64,000 nt of DNA, taken from the NCBI GenBank assembly GCA_032768795.1, contig CP136493.1:1240001-1304000 (forward strand), given 5' to 3'. The notes under the pieces are model-generated. The model was not told where the DNA came from. It ran no database searches and saw nothing but the letters and a program-made list of their open reading frames with translations. Source of the stretch: Tremella fuciformis. Its lineage: Eukaryota > Basidiomycota > Tremellomycetes > Tremellales > Tremellaceae. Made by a program: the position numbers and the translations under genes. Position 1 is the stretch's first letter, and each line of letters begins with the position of its first letter. Below, piece after piece: positions 45,700 to 57,385 of the stretch.

Positions 45700-48600
45700 A
45701 TGGCGTACGTCGCCGTCGCAAAGGCCCTGTACGACTATGAGGCTCAAGACCCCGAGACGGAACTATCACTCAAAGAGGACCAGATCCTCTACGTGATTGA
45801 GAAAGAAGATGATGAGTGGGTCACACTCGAAGGTGTACAGACATGAGCTGATCAACAGCTGGTGGAAGGCCAAGCTGAAGGATGAAGCAGGGGCTGAAGG
45901 AGCCGTCGGGCTCATCCCGAAGACATACGTCGAGGAGGTCAGCTCGGGTCATGTTGCACTCAGGATTGACCTGATATGCAGATTCCGCCCATGAATCAGA
46001 TACGATCCATCTACGCATATGAGGCAACATCGCCCGAGGAATTGTCAATGGAGGAGGATGCCATCCTTCAGGTGTTCTCGGCCGAGGATGACTGGCTGCT
46101 CGTACGCATACACGGAGGCGCCGAGACACTAGGCTTCGTTCCCCGCACGTACTGCGAACCTTTAGATTCTGCCGCCGAAGTGGAAGTGCCCGACGCCGCG
46201 CAAGCTGCCGAAGAAGTCGAGGCGGCTCGAAGGGAGGAAGAGGCTGCAGCTCGTCAACGCGAGGTTGCCGAGAGGCAAAGGCAGCTCAAGCTCAAGGACA
46301 AGGTGGAGACATGGGGAATCTCCGAAATGGACGGCAAGAAGAAGAAAAAGGGTACACTCGGCGTCGGCAACGGTGCCGTCTTCTTCGCCTCAGACACGGA
46401 CAAAGTACGTTACGAGGTCTGACGCGCATCTCTACTGATCCCAGATGACTCCTGTCAAGCAATATCCCATCACTGAACTGTCCCACGTCTCTCAGCCAAG
46501 CAGCAAGAACATTGAGCTTTCATTCTCGTCGCTCGCCGAGCCTCTCTTGTTCCACTGCGGCAATTCGGACACCGCCTCCGCGATCCTAGGGAAGCTCGAG
46601 TCCAGCAAAGAGGCGGCTGGCGAAGCATTGCAAGTATTGGAGGCGGAGAACGAAGTCGTGTCAGAAGAAGAGGAGCCGCCCGCACCTGTAGAATCGAAGG
46701 CGGTTCGATTTGCGGCCCCTGGCCCAGCACCCAAGGCGAACGGGGCGACTTCCACGGCGACCGTCCTGTACGACTTCGATGCTCAAGGAGATGACGAACT
46801 CACCGTGGCGGAAAATGAGATTGTTACCGTTGTCGACAGAGAGAACGACGAGTGGTGGCTGGTGAGAAACACCGGCGGGAAAGAAGGTGTTGTCCCCGCG
46901 CAATATGTTCAGCTGGACGATGGCTCCACGCCCGCGGCTGTCGCGCACGATGAGGAAGATACCGAAGCCGACGAGGCACGGAGAGCGGAGGAAGAAGCGG
47001 CAGCGGCAGCGGCTCTCGAGGCAGAGAGGCAGAGAGACGCACAACGCAAAGCCGAGCAGCGAAGAGCCATTGAAAAAGCTGCGCGAGAGAAGCAGCAGCA
47101 GGAAGAGGAAGACAGGCAATACGCCCTGCAGCTGGAGCAGAAGGAGATCGCCAAAAGGGAAAGGCGGGCTCGCCGTGAAGCCGAGGAGAGTGCTCGCCAG
47201 CGTGAGGAGGAGGCTCGCAGGCGGTGCGCCTTCTTCCCCTCATCTTTGGCTATGCTGACATGTAGACGTGAGGAAGCGCGTGGTCTCGAACCGCCCAAGA
47301 TCACGAAGCGACCTTCCGCTCAAAATGTTGCGGCGGCTGCCGCCAGCTTACCGAGTCGAGGCAGAACAGCTCCTGAACGCCCCCCTGAGAATAACCGACC
47401 GAGTCCGTTCTCAGATTGGCCATGGAGACAAGCTGACATGCAGAACCCAATGCTGGTAGGATCAGGACGTGGAGCGACAAGACGGGGCAGTTCAAGGTCG
47501 AGGCCGAATACCTGGGCTTGAATGGAAACAAGATCCGCCTGCACAAGCTCAATGGAGTTATCATTGAGGTGCCCATGGACAAGATGTCCGCCGACGATTC
47601 ACAGCTCATTCGCCGTCACGAGGCTCGCAAAGCCAGGCAAAGGCAGGAAGCAATGCAGGACGACGACGATGTGCCTTTGGGCAACAAGGCTCCTGTTCGA
47701 AGTGCCCCTCCCCGGTCCACTGAAACTCGCGCACGAGCGGTCGAGGAGCCCATCCCAGCCGAAGCTATGGAAATGCCCAAACCCAGAAAACCGAGATACG
47801 ATTGGTTCGAATTCTTCCTGAACGCCGGATGCGACATGGATGACTGCACTCGCTATGCAGCCAACTTTGAACGAGACCGCATAGATGAGGCGATTTTGCC
47901 GGATCTCGACAGCAGTACGCTGCGATCCCTCGGACTCAAAGAGGGAGACGTGATCCGTGTCGCAAAATCCATTCGGAACAAGTTTGCGGAGAAGACACCA
48001 GAGCAAAACGCTCAGATCAAGCAGGACGAAGAGTACGCCCGCCAGTTGCAGGAACACATCAACAGCGGGAGCAAGGGTCCTGCCCCTCAGCCTCCTCCCT
48101 CCTTGTTCACCAGCGCCGACGGCAAGCTCGCAAATAACACTCGTCGAGGTCGACCTGAGAAGAAATCGACAGGACCAGAATCCGTGGATGCAGCTGCACT
48201 TCTCGCAGCAACCGACCAATTATCAAAGACATCTGTGTCCAGTCCGACCCCACCTCCAGTCACCGTGTCACCGCCGCCTGCCTCGGCACCTGAACCCGAA
48301 AGGCCAAAACCCCTGATCAGCGGTTTCGATGATGATGCTTGGACCATCAAGCCCTCCACTTCTAAGCCAGCCTCGCCTGCACCACCTGTCAAGTCTCCGG
48401 TAGCCAACACAACCGAGGCGCTCTTGGCGCAAATTCAGTCGATGAAGCCAACCAACACCGGTGCCAGCGGTAACAACTCTGTGTCCAATGCTGAAGCGAC
48501 ATTCGAACGTCTCGCTCAGATGCGCGCTCAGCCAACGGGCCTGCCCCAACAACCTCAACCTCAGCAATTCCAGCCTCAGATGCAATCGCCTCAGCAGACC

Positions 48601-49328
48601 GGGTCTTCCTTCTCCGGCCCCTCGTCATACGGCATGGGCCAACAGGGCACCGGTCAGCCCATGTCCCAAATGATGATGCAGCCGACCGGAGCTCGAGGGC
48701 CACTCGCCCCGGTGCCGGCCAACGAAGGGCTCCTGAACCCTCTCCAACCGAATCAGACTGGCATGTTCGTCCCTACCCGTGGAGGCAGCCAGTCCCCAGG
48801 CATGATGATGGCGCAACCTACGGGATATGCACAGGGATTCCAGCAGGGCTACGGGGCGCAGCCACAGATGCTCACTCCAAGTAAGTCACAACTCTTGGTA
48901 TGCATGCCATTGGCTAATATTCAGGCTACACTGGCTTCCCTGCTCCCAGTTTCCAGCAGCCGCAATCGTCCTTTAACGCCATCGCCTCGATCCCCCCACC
49001 GCAGCCTCAACAGAATCCCGACAAGTTTGCGCCATCCAATATCTTTGCGGCTATGAAGCAGACCGACTTTACCAAGGACGAGCAGGAGCGGCCGCAGCAG
49101 GCTAGTGAGTCCGGCGCAGGTCCAGGTTTCCACGAAACAACATGCTGACTCAAAGACAAATACGACTCGCTTCGTCCGTTGACCACTGGTTACAACGGGG
49201 CTCCACAGCAGATGATGCCTCAACAGACAGGCTATGGCATGATGCCGCAAATGACTGGATTCAATCCTCAAATGGGAATGGGTCAAACGGGCTACATGGG
49301 CCAGCAGAACCCCTACGGCTACCGATAG
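45700..49328 (+). CDS. SLA1: Actin cytoskeleton-regulatory protein Sla1
   Basis: An endocytic coat adaptor linking cargo, clathrin and Arp2/3 activation. It starts with SH3-1 (A-K-A-L-Y-D-Y-E-A-Q) and SH3-2 (I-R-S-I-Y-A-Y-E-A-T-S-P-E-E-L-S), then a PH-like linker with G-T-L-G-V-G-N-G-A-V-F-F. SH3-3 follows (A-T-V-L-Y-D-F-D-A-Q-G-D-D-E-L and G-V-V-P-A-Q-Y-V), then a Glu/Arg/Gln coiled coil. SHD1 (T-W-S-D-K-T-G-Q-F-K-V-E-A-E-Y) is the NPFxD-binding domain. The SAM-like SHD2 is D-W-F-E-F-F-L-N-A-G-C-D. The C-terminal third is Gln/Pro/Met-rich with repeated Q-x-T-G motifs (Q-P-T-G, Q-Q-T-G), the Ark/Prk kinase sites of Sla1. Six or more short introns occur, including one inside the first SH3 (donor within the W...K-A-K-L-K junction). 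The stop is at 49326-49328 and the protein is complete. Confidence 0.93.
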
Positions 49329-49704
49329 GGCGAGTACGGAATGATAGGAGGTTGCCGATTAGAGGAGTACCCTGTGAGGTTGTAGGGGAACATCATGCCC
49401 TATCTAGTTATACCTGGCTCTATTGTCCTTGATGCATGGATGATATACAGTGCATGCGGGTCAGAATTCTTGTACAACGTGCGATTCGTTCCCTTGATGC
49501 GGCGTCAGAGGGAATAAAATGCGAGAGACGATAGATGCTCGCTGAAGGGGCGATGGTCGTGGGATAGATGAGCGTCATATCGATAGTGCGACGAGGATGT
49601 GGTCAGTGATTCGGAGTCATTCGGGCCAGAGTGTGAGGATCTCGAGTCTTGAGGGCTTGACGCTTGGTAGATGTTGGACGGATGTCTATCTTGTAGAATC
49701 GCGC
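49329..49704. other. Convergent intergenic region
   Basis: 3' flanks of SLA1 and the gene at 49705. No other structure seen. Confidence 0.5.
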
Positions 49705-50917
49705 TCAATCATTCTTTGCTCGAGCCTGAAGGACTTGACGCCGATGCCGGTTCAAGGTATCTTCCGCCGCGTGATATCGATTCGTCACCTTAACAGACTC
49801 GCTGCGTCGGCGAGCGGGCATCGCCATGCGGACGTTCTTGAGCTTGCGAGTGGTCTTGCTTTTCTTCATAGCGGATGCCGGGAGACTTGGGGTGGACTTG
49901 CCGGAGATGATGGAGAGCGCAGTCGGCGACCGCGTCGAGCAAGCTGAGGGGTCTGGCTCGTTCAGCTCGTCGTCCGCCCCATCTTGATCTTCCCCGTTGA
50001 TCCTGTCTGTTGCGTCTGCAGAGAATACGCCATATTGAAATACGTCAGGCTGTCCAGGCGTCGGGGGCCGGTCCAGCCGCTCATATAGCGACAGACTGCG
50101 ATGTGACGGACGGTCCAGACATTCGTGCAATGACACTGGCGATGATAACAAAGTGTCTCCGGCGGCTTCGGATTGCCACTGGCGACTCGGTCGCGCAGGC
50201 GCACCGGGAGTCAGCAGACGGATGTGATTCGTCCTGAGGGGCGTGCGCAGGGTGGATCTGCGAGGGGCAGGAGATGGCGAAGGCGTCGTGTAGCGTGGGT
50301 CATGTTGTGGCAGCGGGTTCAGCGACATGCTGCGCACGAGGCGGTGGAGACTGTAGCTCGGGGGCGTATGCGCTCCAGGCGGTGGAGTCGATGGCTGAAT
50401 TCGCGGTGCAGGGGAGGGGGAGACCTTTGCTTCAGCTCCTCCCCAAGTGGTGCGACCTGACCTCGTTCAGGATATGACATTCGCATTCGTTTGAGGTCCC
50501 ATATTCTAGGAAATGCCGATTCGGTCTTTCGGCCGATGTCGAGGCAGTGAGGGGCCGCCGACGCAGAGGGGTGGAGTAGGACAGAGGGGAGCTGAACGAG
50601 AGGGGTCCATCCCGAGTGTCCGTGGATAGACCATTCAGGAAGCGCGATGAGTATGCGTACTCCGAGGGGAAAGGCGACGACACTTCGGTCGGCGAGGGGT
50701 CGACGTCAATGATCTCGTCAAGCTGAGTCCGCATGTCCGATACTCTTGTGTCTAGACAGAGCCTCTGTCTCGTCAGAACGAGGGTGAGGAGTCAGCGCAC
50801 CTTGTGTTTCAAAGGGCGGTCACGACCGAACAGATCCGTCAGCCCGGCATCCCGGCCCCGGTCTTGGTCTTCAAACGTCGGTGTCGAAGGACCGCTGCGA
50901 GATCTCTTGCGGCTCAT
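49705..50917 (-). CDS. Disordered basic protein, unknown
   Basis: No known domain. Three exons are supported by frame and splice signals: 50917 to about 50803 (ends L-K-H-K before GTGCGC), then one starting R-L-C-L-D-T-R-V-S-D-M-R after a CTGACGAGACAG acceptor, and a last one starting V-S-P-S-P-A-P-R after a GTCAGG...GCAAAG intron. The N-terminus has M-S-R-K-R-S-R-S-G-P-S-T-P-T-F. The middle is Ser/Pro-rich with many S-P and T-P sites. The C-terminus is strongly basic (M-K-K-S-K-T-T-R-K-L-K-N-V-R, then N-R-H-R-R-Q-V-L-Q-A-R). A nuclear, cell-cycle-phosphorylated protein is possible but is inference only. It shares a 260-bp divergent promoter with the SMP-30 gene at 51178. Confidence 0.6.
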
Positions 50918-51177
50918 CCTCGCTTCTTGGTGTTTCGCCAAGCTAGTCAGCCCGTTAGAAAGTGAGAAAGAACATCTGAATACGTGAGCACATCGGTCGA
51001 AAAGCAAAATCAGTCGCCCTCTCACTTCATTCCCACGCACAGACCTCTTGCCCACGTGGGACCCAGACGCCTCCACCCCGCTAGTCCGCCCAGAAGAGCC
51101 GCTACTCGTAGAAGGTTGAACAGAGGAGTTGCCTTTGTACTCTGTCTCAAGTTCACTCTACCGTAACCAATAGCAAG

Positions 51178-52431
51178 ATGGGAGGTGAAGTCGTCGTCAA
51201 GGCCGAGCCATTTCTCCCAGTGGGCAACCAGCTCGGTGAAGGTCAGTCGCGAATTCACCGGGTGATCTGTCGTCGTTGACCGGCCAGGCATCCTGTGGGA
51301 CTCGAAGACCCAGCTCCTGCACTGGGTCGATGTCCCGAACTCCACAGTATACTCGTGAGCCACCGCTTGCAAAGGTGGTTCCTCTGACGAGCAGGCTCGA
51401 CCCCGAGACAATGAAATGCACAGCGGACCACTATGCCGAGACTGAGTATTTATCCGCGATCGCCTTGAGGCGCGACGAGCCCGGGGTGAGCGGTCACAGC
51501 ATTACCGGTGAGAAGCAGGGCTGAGCTTCCAGTTCGTCGCTACCATGCGCCACGCGGTCGTGCTGCTTCCCCCACCCTCCGAGCTCAAGCCCTTCGAGGG
51601 AAAGATCACCCCGGTCGAGCGCAAGTCCATCAAGACCATTGCCTCGCCCCTGAGTAAAGAGACGCTCGACGTCGTGCGGTTCAACGATTCGGGCTGTGAT
51701 CCCCAAGGCAGGTTCCTGGTTGGCAGCATGGACCTCCCGCCAGGCAAAAGTAGCGTATGGCATGGCGAGGTGTACCGGTGAGCTGGGCCGTCTGACTTCG
51801 CGGAAGAGGGCGAGCTCACCAACAGCGTCTCTGCGGACGGCACGGCCGAGAAGATCTTCCAGGACATTGGCGTGTCCAACGGCCTTGGCTTCTCGCCAGA
51901 CGGCAAGACCTTCCGTGCGTCCTCAGCTAACATCTGACGACGATTAGCTGAAGTACACCAGACTATGTCGATTCGCTCAAGATGGACGTCAGGTCATACG
52001 ACTACCCAGCCGACGGCGTTCCCTCGGCATACCGCACGCTCGCGACGGTCCCTCCGCCAAAAGAGGGAGACAGTGCGGTCCCTCCCGGCTGCGTATTTGA
52101 CGGCCTGTGCATGGATGGTCAAGGGAATCTGTGGGTGGCGCGATGGAACGACGGGCGGGTGATTGGCTACAAGCCCTCTGGCGAAATCATCGCTCAGATC
52201 CTCACACCCGGGTGCAACAATCCCACCATCCCCATCTTCGGCGGCAAGAATCTGGACAAGATGTACATCGTCTCAGCGAACACGAGCGAGGCGGGCCACG
52301 GGCCTGAGGTGCAGGCAAAGTATCCTGAGAGTGGCGACATGCTGGTGGTAGACTTCGGTCCCGGCACGGAGCTTCGCAAAGTTCTCGGCGAGGGGTGGAA
52401 GGGCGCTGAGCGACACCGCTTCGCGGGATAG
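51178..52431 (+). CDS. SMP-30/regucalcin-type lactonase
   Basis: A six-bladed propeller of the regucalcin type. The N-terminus has the classic start L-G-E-G-I-L-W-D-S-K-T-Q-L-L-H-W-V-D-V (Glu in L-G-E is a metal ligand). Next come R-F-N-D-S-G-C-D-P-Q-G-R-F-L-V-G-S-M, G-V-S-N-G-L-G-F-S-P-D-G-K-T (Asn ligand) and C-V-F-D-G-L-C-M-D-G-Q-G-N-L-W-V-A-R-W (Asp ligand). The end has G-G-K-N-L-D-K-M-Y-I-V-S-A. The usual R-F-N-D-G-K-x-D-P reads R-F-N-D-S-G-C-D-P, a mild change. Introns follow L-G-E, the T-V-Y-S strand, R-D-E-P-G, the W-H-G-E-V-Y-R strand and D-G-K-T-F. It is likely cytosolic sugar-lactone hydrolysis. Compared with the gene at 35076 it is the more canonical family member. Confidence 0.87.
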
Positions 52432-52546
52432 AGAGAGCAGATCTGGTATCGAACAGAGCCAATGTGGCGGTAAAGTGCATACAATTGTCATACAAAATGC
52501 TTGTGCTGCGTAACGAAAGAAGCGAAATCCATGGATCACATGTGTG

Positions 52547-54308
52547 TCAATCTTGCTGATAGAAATAGTTGATGAACGGCTTGAGACGAGTCAAAAGGAT
52601 GTTGAAGACGGGCGCGGTCGCATTCTGACTGTCAGCACTCGTAAACGTCAATGGCCATGCGCAAGACTCACTACACGATTCGGCTTGCCGCCCACAACTA
52701 GTTCGGCCGGCTCATCCTCCACCCATGCTAGGGCACTGGCCCATACCTGCCGTCTGACCTCTTGTCTTTCCTCTTCTGAAGCCCAATCTCCCGTGACAGT
52801 CACGGTTTTGACGGCGGGGAACCCTTTGGCGAGGTTGAACTTCTTTCTGTTGGTGTCAAGCACTGTCGGCGAGTGGATGATGTGGTGTTGGGCGACAGAC
52901 AATCCCGACAAGTTGTTGCAAGTGTGATACCCATCTGGGCGTTTGCCGGGCTTATCTCTGAGACCCCCTGATCCACCGGCCTCCTTTTGGGCTGCAACGA
53001 GAACATATTCTTGCAAAGCGACTGCTCGTCAGCTCATGACCTCCATCTCGGAAATCGATTCACCTTTGTTCAGCAGCTGAGGAGTCTCTCGCCCACTTTG
53101 ACGTCGTGACAGCTCCTCCACCACCGGGAATCCCCCACCTACCCACCAGCCGTAACACCCGTCCACGAGCTTGTTGCTGCGGCCCTTGAAGCCTCCCGCC
53201 TCGATGGCCTCACATTGCATGAGTACTGACCATCGCACGGCCGCATCCACGTCGATTTTTGCAGGAAATCCTGGTTCGAGTGCTGACGAGGGCGATGATG
53301 GCTGAATGGAGGATAGCAAAAAGTGCGAGTTCAACGAACACGAGCTGTACCCGCCATGGGCCTCGGCCATGGAGGCTGTTGGTGCTTGTGCCGGCGAGGC
53401 AGTAGTTGAGCCCGGCAAGAAGGAGAAAGCCGAACATGCGAAGCCGCCTTCGTAGGTCTGACACGCGGATATGAATTTGTCAACATTGTGAAGAAGCTCC
53501 GGAGTGAGAATGTCGAGCAAAGTCGCGACTACCAGCAAGCAATAAGTGCCCCTGGTATGTTCAGCCTCAGAGATGGTCCCAGAGCTCAACGAGCCCACCT
53601 GACGTCTACTTCTCCTCCCTCACACACGACGAAGCTCCCGTCCGGCTGCTTGCAGCGCATGAAGAAGTCATATGTCTTCTGTCTGCCCTCTGCTACTTTA
53701 TCCCAGCCGCCTCCCTCTCCCGCATGTCCCACGATGGCCAGCGAGCAGACCGAGGCGTAAGTCGGAAGAAGATGGGGGAGCTGCCCAGGCCCGCCTCCGA
53801 AGCCACCCAGGGGTGATATGAAGTGGGTGAGAGTCGATACAGCTCTTTGTCCTCAGCTCGGCCAGCCGAATAGACAGCAGGTGGCTTACCTATCTTTCGT
53901 CTGCTGGTCCAGCACAACGCCGAGCAGGTCCAATGAATGCACAGTCCAGTACATCAACCACGGTCTGCTGGCGTCGAGCGCGACGAAGCCCGCCGGCAGC
54001 TTGAAGAACGTCCCGGCTAAGAACTTTGCGTGCTCGTTGGTCCGCATGACAGTCGGCTCTGGTCCGAGCGCAAAGCCCTCTGCATCTTTGGCGGGAGTCG
54101 GTATATCGGGAGGAGATATCAGGGTGAGTAGCTCTGATATGAGCCGCTCGGTGTCTGCCTGCTCTGCGAGGGTTGGGGTGGGGTGGCCATTGGAAGGCAG
54201 CGGTACGTGGGGGAGGGTGTAGATTGACGGGTAAAGCGTGGCGGACATCGTGCTGCTCGAGGTTGCTTGTCCGTCAAGGTCGATGTCTATCGATACTATG
54301 GAGGGCAT
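52547..54308 (-). CDS. RAM1: Protein farnesyltransferase beta subunit
   Basis: The catalytic beta chain that, with the alpha chain, farnesylates CaaX proteins such as Ras and mating pheromones. The alpha-alpha barrel repeats are visible: H-A-K-F-L-A-G-T-F-F-K-L-P and R-P-W-L-M-Y-W-T-V-H-S-L-D-L-L, the stretch with D-G-S-F-V-V-C-E-G-G-E-V-D-V-R, T-Y-C-L-L-V-V-A-T-L-L, Y-E-G-G-F-A-C, A-H-G-G-Y-S-S-C, and E-A-G-G-F-K-G-R-S-N-K-L-V-D-G-C-Y-G-W-W-V-G-G. Zinc ligands match the family: Asp and Cys in V-D-G-C-Y, and His in D-G-Y-H-T-C. G-G-L-R-D-K-P-G-K-R-P-D is the farnesyltransferase-type motif (geranylgeranyl enzymes differ here). Five or so short introns occur. The C-terminal exon ends F-I-N-Y-F-Y-Q-Q-D at 52547. 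Confidence 0.93.
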
Positions 54309-54856
54309 CTTCTCTTGCCGCCTCCATGGCTGTATAAGAGCTGTCGCCGCTCTTGACCTGGCGAACAGAGAACAATAAGGTCAGAGCTGAAACCGAGTGC
54401 CTCCACCTCGACTTATGAATGCCTATCGGGGCCGAGAGCTCGAGTCCTGCATGACGCGCCTATAAGTTCGGTCATGGAATGTCCGTAATTACCGGCCGAG
54501 TGGACGACAAGTCGCCGAGACCCTTAGTGAATCCCATTCGCATTACATTTCATCGTCACCCCCCTATCATTATTACCCTCTATCTCACCTGGCACAGGAG
54601 CAGCCAAGACTCCGGAGGCATTCTTCTCCTGGGTCCAACAAGGCTCGAAACGGAGGGTGGCCGCGGGCAACGATGGCCGCTTCGTCTCCTTCCAACGCGC
54701 TTCTCAAGCCGAGAAGACCGGTGAGTAGTGGAAATCCACGCTGGATGCCCCTCGACCGAGAAGGGAAGAAGGGCTGACGCGGCTTCTGCCATCGCTCTCA
54801 TCTGTAACACTCACTTCATACTTACTGCAACATCCGTTCTGCGCCATCAATACGCC
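54309..54856. other. Divergent promoter region RAM1/thioesterase
   Basis: No gene seen. Short frames in the region have no family resemblance. Confidence 0.5.
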
Positions 54857-56135
54857 ATGTCATGGATACAGCTCAACGTCTTCGGTCCCATCAGAGGCTA
54901 CCTGACCAGGCTGAGCGACCCCTCGACACCTCTGCTCTCGTTCATCCCCAAGCCGGGTGAGCTACTGAGCCTTTGAGGGTGGATACGGTGCTGAGGGTAA
55001 CACAGTCAAGATCATCCTACTCCTCCTGCTCATCATCAACTCTCCCTCCTTCCCCCTTTCCTGGCATGCTCGCGTCTGGGTCTACCCTCTTCAGGCATAC
55101 TGGACGCTCTGGACCAAGGGGCGACTGGCCTATCTCAAGCTGTTCCGTCGCAACATCGAGGCCAAAGGGGGTCTGCGCGGTCTGCGCGTCACGCAAAAGA
55201 GGATTGCCTGGATCGATGACTGCGATTACAACGGGCACATGTCCAACTCGTCAGCTGCAAGTGGTCCCAGATCTGCCCAGCTGACACCCAGGTGCTATGC
55301 CAAAAATGGTGACGCTCTTCGAATGAAGTACTGCCTGGAGGCTTTCGCCCCTTTGTTCACCCCAAAGGCATACATGGCGCTGGCAGGGTCGCACTACGTC
55401 TTCTTCAAGGAGATTCCGTTTGGGGTAGAGTATACTATGTCTGGCGGAGCGATTGGCTGGGGCGAGAAATGGCAAGTCAGCTGCCAATTACTTGTCATCG
55501 AGCTGACTCTCAGGATGTACTTCATCACCGAGTTCATCATTTACCCGAAGAAGACAGCAAAGGGCAAAGGGAAAGGCAAGTTGAGCGTCACTCAGCCCAA
55601 AGGTATTCCCGCCGATTCCGAAACGAAGCCGGACGCAGCCCTTCCATCCGCGGTGCTACCGACCATTTCGGCGGACCCATCGCGAGCCGCGACGCCCGAT
55701 CTGCCTACGGGATCATCGACTCCTGTCGTGACCTCGATGGAAGGGGCCAAACGGGTCGCATACAAGGTCCGATCGGAGAGGGCAGATGGTGGGATCGTGT
55801 GCTGCACAGCCGTGCACGAGTATTGCTACAAGATTGGTCGTGTGACAATTCCTCCCGTGAGCCTTAGGCTGTGTGCAGACTGTATGGCGAGCTGACTGAC
55901 ACCCCAGCGCATAGCCTTATTCTTTTCCCAGCTCTCTCCCAAGCAGGAGGACCGCGATCGCGCCCAAAAGATCTTGATGAAATCTGGAGACTTTGGGGCC
56001 AAGTGGCTTAAAGGCGGGTGGAAGGAAGAGCCGGATGCCGACACGCTCGGCTTGGACATCGGTGCAGGGTGGATAGAGACTGCCACTGAGGGGATAGAGA
56101 AGGTGGTCGAGGGTATCAGCATGGCGCAGTGGTGA
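54857..56135 (+). CDS. THEM6-like thioesterase-superfamily protein, membrane-anchored
   Basis: An N-terminal hydrophobic segment appears after the first intron (V-K-I-I-L-L-L-L-L-I-I-N-S), then P-L-S-W-H-A-R-V-W and a cytosolic-facing hotdog domain. The diagnostic motif is V-T-Q-K-R-I-A-W-I-D-D-C-D-Y-N-G-H-M-S-N, matching D-x-D-x-x-G-H-x-x-N-S of the THEM6/4HBT group. It is followed by M-K-Y-C-L-E-A-F-A-P, A-G-S-H-Y-V-F-F-K-E-I-P-F-G and W-G-E-K-W...Y-F-I-T-E-F-I-I-Y-P-K-K. A Lys/Ser/Pro-rich insert (about 60 residues) breaks the domain before V-C-C-T-A-V-H-E-Y-C-Y-K. The C-terminus ends S-M-A-Q-W at 56135. The substrate is unknown; the family acts on acyl-CoA-like thioesters. The ATG at 54857 gives the short conserved start M-S-W-I-Q-L-N-V-F-G-P. 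Confidence 0.78.
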
Positions 56136-56327
56136 GCTTACGAGGTGAGGCTTGTGGGTCTCGAGTATTCTCATCTAATTATTGTCATCTACAAGTCAAT
56201 CCATGTATATGCTGATCACATCACATGTTGATGGTACCTGTCACGGTGCTTGGACCACTCGAAACTCGAAATTTGCATCGCTGACCCCCTTTCTCTCTTG
56301 GGCATCTTGTTATCTGCAAAGCTCTGT

Positions 56328-57083
56328 ATGATGGAGTCGGACAGTATACATACACCGGGACATCCCTCACTCCCACGCCGACCGACATGGGTCACTGCCA
56401 CACCGCCCCCTGTTCGAAGATCGAGCCGCCGACAGACGGTCTATCCTACTCCTGCTCCTTCCTCCGGTCCATCGCGCAGCGCCACGCCCCTCTCTGCTCG
56501 CCCGTCGACTGTGAGGCCCTCGAGACCCCGCCAATGCAGCTCGCCTCATAAGCGCATACGGCTAGGTGATAACAAAGACCGGCCGATAGTGCTCGACTCC
56601 GACTCGGACTCTGACGAGCAACGGCCTGCAAGCTCGGGACGTGTTCGACCCCGAAGTATCCCAAACGGCAAATACAATGACGCTTCCAAGTCGGACTCTG
56701 CCTTGCCAGTCAAGCTCATAACCCCGTCGTCTCGCCAGCGAGAGTCTGCCTCGCCCTCCCCTGCTCCATCCGTAATTTCCGTTAAGTCCCCCTCCCCACC
56801 CCCCGTCGCTGCCTTTGGCCCGTTCCACCGCCGTCTCGCCCGTGAGGCTCGCATAGCCGACCACATTGACGCACAACGCCGTCATCAGCGGGGACGGGCG
56901 CTCACACCGTCGACTTCCGGGGAAGATACGGACATCGACTCCGACTCGGACTTGAGCTATGGGGTGCAGATCAAGGTGGACCCGCGATTTATTCAGCCCC
57001 AAAAGACAATCGGCGACATGTTCTTCCTGTATCCCACCTCACATCTTGTTGGGCCGAGGCCGCTCATTCGGTTTGAGCTTTAG
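56328..57083 (+). CDS. Small disordered protein with SIM and PIP-like motifs (251 residues)
   Basis: Single exon, no known domain. The sequence is Ser/Pro/Arg-rich. Residues 75-80 hold a basic K-R-I-R patch that could direct it to the nucleus. Residues 86-97 are P-I-V-L-D-S-D-S-D-S-D-E, a textbook SUMO-interacting motif (hydrophobic core next to acidic/phosphorylatable residues). A second acidic Ser/Asp run follows at 199-208. Residues 225-233 (Q-K-T-I-G-D-M-F-F) resemble a PCNA-interacting box but with Met at the first aromatic position. The two motifs together suggest a DNA-replication or repair adaptor, which is inference. The frame is open upstream from a non-ATG codon; the first ATG pair is at 56328/56331. 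Confidence 0.6.
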   Translation: MMESDSIHTPGHPSLPRRPTWVTATPPPVRRSSRRQTVYPTPAPSSGPSRSATPLSARPSTVRPSRPRQCSSPHKRIRLGDNKDRPIVLDSDSDSDEQRPASSGRVRPRSIPNGKYNDASKSDSALPVKLITPSSRQRESASPSPAPSVISVKSPSPPPVAAFGPFHRRLAREARIADHIDAQRRHQRGRALTPSTSGEDTDIDSDSDLSYGVQIKVDPRFIQPQKTIGDMFFLYPTSHLVGPRPLIRFEL

Positions 57084-57385
57084 ATTTTGTTGCTTCATGC
57101 CAGTACAAGGAAGGGCAAAACGCCTGAAGGCTTCTGGGGTCAGGCATGAACCGATTCGCCGACAGGATGTGCCACACGTTCCAGCAGGCCCCGTGTCTCC
57201 TCGCGGTCCTTTTATCCCTTCCAATGTCGCCGATCCGCTCGCGATGGTTGCTCGAGAGCTGTACGATCAATGTTGCTGCTCAATCTACGCTCACTTTCCT
57301 ACACTCACCAATCGCTCACTCCTCACTCATCAACACTCATCACCGCCGCCCCACGGACTGTTGCCGCCACTCTGTCATTGCTGCA
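57084..57385. other. Intergenic region
   Basis: Promoter/leader of the Cys-rich gene. No other feature seen. Confidence 0.45.

Noticed and set aside
45129..45769. Short + and - frames between the repeat block and SLA1
   Set aside because: They cross the block edge and SLA1 promoter, start at non-ATG codons or overlap each other, and resemble no family.
35076..52431. The two SMP-30 genes as a recent duplication
   Set aside because: Different intron positions, different blade motifs and low similarity; they belong to different subgroups of the superfamily.
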